A stretch of DNA of 64,000 bases from Solimonas thermocellulolyticum (GTDB lineage: Bacteria; Pseudomonadota; Gammaproteobacteria; Nevskiales; Nevskiaceae), in contig NZ_JBEPIJ010000002.1 in the NCBI RefSeq assembly GCF_040327995.1, positions 229,582-293,581 of the forward strand, read 5' to 3'. The notes below the pieces were generated by a model. That model worked only from the letters and a program-made list of their open reading frames with translations, was not told the origin of the DNA and did not search any database. Position 1 is the stretch's first letter. Every line of letters starts with the position of its first letter. This document shows positions 62,293 through 64,000 of this stretch, one piece after another. Both the position numbers and the translations under genes were made by a program.

Positions 62293-63388
62293 CAGACGGT
62301 CCTGGTCTCCGTACACTGCGGTGCAAACCGCGATCAGACGGACACAGGAGATGACGCAGACGCAGAAGGTGATTCGGGCGAAGGCCGGGGTGCTGGAGCT
62401 GGCCAAACAGTTGGGGAATGTGAGCCAGGCCTGCCGGGTGATGGGCTACAGCCGCGACAGCTTCAACCGCTTCAAGGAGCTGTACGAGAAGGGCGGCGAA
62501 CTGGCGCTGCAGGAGATTTCGCGGCGCAAGCCGATCCTGAAGAATCGGGTGGCGCCGGAAATCGAGGAGGCGGTCGTGGAGATGGCCCTGGAGCAGCCGG
62601 CGTTCGGTCAGGTGCGGGTGGCCAACGAGCTGGCGAAGAAAGGGCTGTCGATCTCGCCGGCGGGCGTGCGCTGCGTGTGGCAGCGGCACGACCTCGAGAC
62701 GATGAAGAAGCGCCTCAAGGCGCTGGAAGCGAGGGCCGCGCAGGAGGGTGCGGTCCTGACCGAGGCGCAGGTCGTCGCGCTCGAGAAGGCCAAGGCCGAG
62801 AAGGAAACGCACGGCGAATTCGAAAGCGAGCATCCGGGCTACTGCGGCGCTCAGGACACGTTTTATGTCGGCAATCTCAAGGGGGTCGGCCGGATTTATC
62901 AGCAGACCTTCGTGGACACGTACAGCAAGGTGGCATTCACCAAGCTGTATGACCGCAAGACGCCGATCATGGCGGCGGACCTGCTCAACGACCGGGTGGT
63001 GCCGTTCTTCGACGAGCACGACATCCGGCTGCTGCGCGTGCTGACCGACCGCGGGACGGAGTATTGCGGCAATCCGGAGCGCCACGAATACGAGCTGTAC
63101 CTGGCGGTCGAGGATATCGACCACAGCCGCACCAAGGTAAAGAACCCGCAGACCCACGGCATCGTCGAGCGGTTCCACAAGACCATCCTCGACGAGTTTT
63201 ACCGCGTGGCCTTTCGCAAGAAGATCTACCGGACGCTCGAGGCGCTGCAGGCGGATCTGGATGCGTGGCTCAGGGGCTACAACGAGGAGCGGCCGCATCA
63301 GGGGCGCTGGCGTAAGCTTCCCCGCCGCGGCGACAACATGAACCGCGGAGACTGGGCCGAGCTGTCAGATGAAGTAGTGGTTACTACA
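62269..63388 (+). mobile_element. IS481-type element, apparently complete
   Basis: 27-bp terminal inverted repeats begin TGTAGTA at both ends and match at 22 of 27 positions (62269-62295 and 63362-63388). It encodes one transposase. A 6-bp direct repeat CTAATC lies at 62263-62268 and again at 63406-63411, which would suggest that the right boundary is 63405; the inverted repeats instead suggest 63388. Confidence 0.8.
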
Positions 63389-63409
63389 CCCTCGGCGGCT
63401 GAGATCTAA
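62351..63409 (+). CDS. IS481-family transposase
   Basis: A 352-aa DDE transposase. An N-terminal HTH (LAKQLGNVSQACRVMGYSRD, residues about 15-35) and a second HTH-like region precede the catalytic core: Asp in the FVDTYSKVAF region near 205, LTDRGTEYCG with Asp near 234, and HGIVERFHKTILDEF with Glu near 274. It appears intact. ATG 62351 is used; a GTG at 62321 is in frame upstream. Its stop lies beyond the inverted repeat and overlaps the GFA gene's stop. Confidence 0.9.
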   Translation: MTQTQKVIRAKAGVLELAKQLGNVSQACRVMGYSRDSFNRFKELYEKGGELALQEISRRKPILKNRVAPEIEEAVVEMALEQPAFGQVRVANELAKKGLSISPAGVRCVWQRHDLETMKKRLKALEARAAQEGAVLTEAQVVALEKAKAEKETHGEFESEHPGYCGAQDTFYVGNLKGVGRIYQQTFVDTYSKVAFTKLYDRKTPIMAADLLNDRVVPFFDEHDIRLLRVLTDRGTEYCGNPERHEYELYLAVEDIDHSRTKVKNPQTHGIVERFHKTILDEFYRVAFRKKIYRTLEALQADLDAWLRGYNEERPHQGRWRKLPRRGDNMNRGDWAELSDEVVVTTPSAAEI

Positions 63410-63813
63410 TCGGGCACTCGCTCGAAGCTTCGGACCCCATCGGCGACGTGATGCCAGGGCTGGCGGTCGCAGGTAAAGATGGCTAGCTGTGGGTTGCCGA
63501 ACACTGCAGGGTCGTCGAGCGTACCGCGCTTGAGGATCGCAACGCCGGGGAGAGCGGGCGACCGAGACACCAGCTGCGTGCCACATTCGCCGCAGAACTC
63601 ACGAGTCACCGGTGAGTTCAGATCTGAGCGCGTGAAGCGCTTGGGTTCTCCGACTACGTATCGAAATCCCGTCTCGGGGATGCCGACGAAAACGTTCGGG
63701 TTGCCGCCGGAGAAGTACTGGCATTCGCGGCAATGACACTGGGCGTTGATCACAGGCGCGGCGCTGATCTCGTAGCGTATCGCGCCGCAGTAGCAATGTC
63801 CGGTATGCATCAT
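63406..63813 (-). CDS. GFA family (glutathione-dependent formaldehyde-activating-like) protein
   Basis: A 135-aa zinc protein. The Cys pattern is complete: CYCGAIRY (residues 7-14), CHCRECQYFSG (about 26-36) and FCGECGTQL near 73. Family members bind zinc through these; the formaldehyde-glutathione role is proven only for a few. ATG 63813 has GAGG 8 nt upstream. Its TAG stop (63406-63408) overlaps the transposase TAA on the other strand, so the IS insertion ends exactly at this gene without visibly breaking it. Confidence 0.88.
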   Translation of the reverse strand: MMHTGHCYCGAIRYEISAAPVINAQCHCRECQYFSGGNPNVFVGIPETGFRYVVGEPKRFTRSDLNSPVTREFCGECGTQLVSRSPALPGVAILKRGTLDDPAVFGNPQLAIFTCDRQPWHHVADGVRSFERVPD

Positions 63814-63878
63814 GGGGGCTATCCTCGAATCGTCCGATGGCTTTAGTCGAGCGTGTACGTTCGCCGCATTATCGCTCC

Positions 63879-64000
63879 TCAGATCGCCTTGTGGACCATG
63901 CCGCCGTCGACCACCAGCTCGGCGCCGGTCATGTAGCTGCTGGCATCGCTGGCGAGCAGCAGCAGCGGACCGTCGAGTTCTTCGAGCCGGCCGAGCCGGC
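63879..64000 (-). CDS. Short-chain dehydrogenase/reductase, N-terminus beyond right edge
   Basis: Only the last 40 residues are in the window: LLLASDASSYMTGAELVVDGG followed by MVHKAI and a stop. The pattern S-S-Y-M-T-G-x-x-x-x-V-D-G-G is the conserved C-terminal segment of classical SDR/FabG-like enzymes. Specificity cannot be told. Confidence 0.85.
   Translation of the reverse strand, partial: RLGRLEELDGPLLLLASDASSYMTGAELVVDGGMVHKAI

Noticed and set aside
60678..64000. Genomic island or defence island at the right end
   Set aside because: Only insertion-sequence pieces and ordinary GFA and SDR genes are visible; no integrase, tRNA site or cargo.

Overview
The window looks like chromosomal DNA of a high-GC (roughly two-thirds G+C by eye) free-living, respiring Gammaproteobacterium. 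Support comes from gene order: mreBCD-mrdA-rodA-mltB-rlpA-dac-lipB, rsmI-lpoA-yraN-gmhA/diaA, sspAB next to petABC, pilSR, sucCD, bamD-rluD-pgeF and a complete mlaFEDCBA run. A cytochrome bc1 complex and a DUF1302/DUF1329/YCF48/MMPL operon suggest something near Nevskiales/Xanthomonadales or the pseudomonads. The lineage is inferred; no 16S or tRNA gene is visible.

Layout. 1-3.0 kb: a DUF1302 outer-membrane-type protein cut by the left edge, divergent from a lipoprotein with a collagen-like stretch and two DUF4394 copies. 3.1-8.1 kb: DUF1820 protein, metallo-beta-lactamase-fold hydrolase, purL. 8.2-21.5 kb: one long minus-strand run from mreB down to mlaA, covering cell elongation, septal and peptidoglycan hydrolysis, lipoate transfer and outer-membrane lipid asymmetry. 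21.8-30.1 kb: gatCAB, hslO, holA, proA, nadD, rsfS, rlmH. 30.2-34.8 kb (minus): LplT-like/acyltransferase fusion, DUF885 peptidase, rsmI. 34.8-37.1 kb: lpoA, yraN, SIS protein. 37.1-40.9 kb (minus): sspB, sspA, petC, petB, petA. 41.1-46.5 kb (minus): a NarL-type two-component pair with a GAF protein, then pilR, pilS and a small CxxC protein. 46.6-50.5 kb: sucCD and nadE. 50.4-53.1 kb: bamD, rluD, pgeF. 53.3-60.7 kb: the DUF1302-DUF1329-YCF48-MMPL operon. 60.7-63.4 kb: hairpins and a cluster of broken insertion sequences ending in one apparently intact IS481-type element. 63.4-64 kb: a GFA-family gene and the C-terminus of a short-chain dehydrogenase.

Most genes are housekeeping. The less ordinary signals are: (1) heptanucleotide repeat arrays, often as two inverted arms, sitting just before start codons inside operons (mlaF/mlaE, gatA/gatB, proA/nadD, sucC/sucD) and once in frame inside purL; (2) the four-gene envelope-spanning operon with a second DUF1302 gene at the left edge; (3) a 32-bp almost purely A+T patch inside gatA; (4) a set of alternative palindromes after the MMPL gene; (5) unusual protein architectures (RsfS with a histone-like tail, short LpoA, MFS-acyltransferase without an AMP-binding domain).
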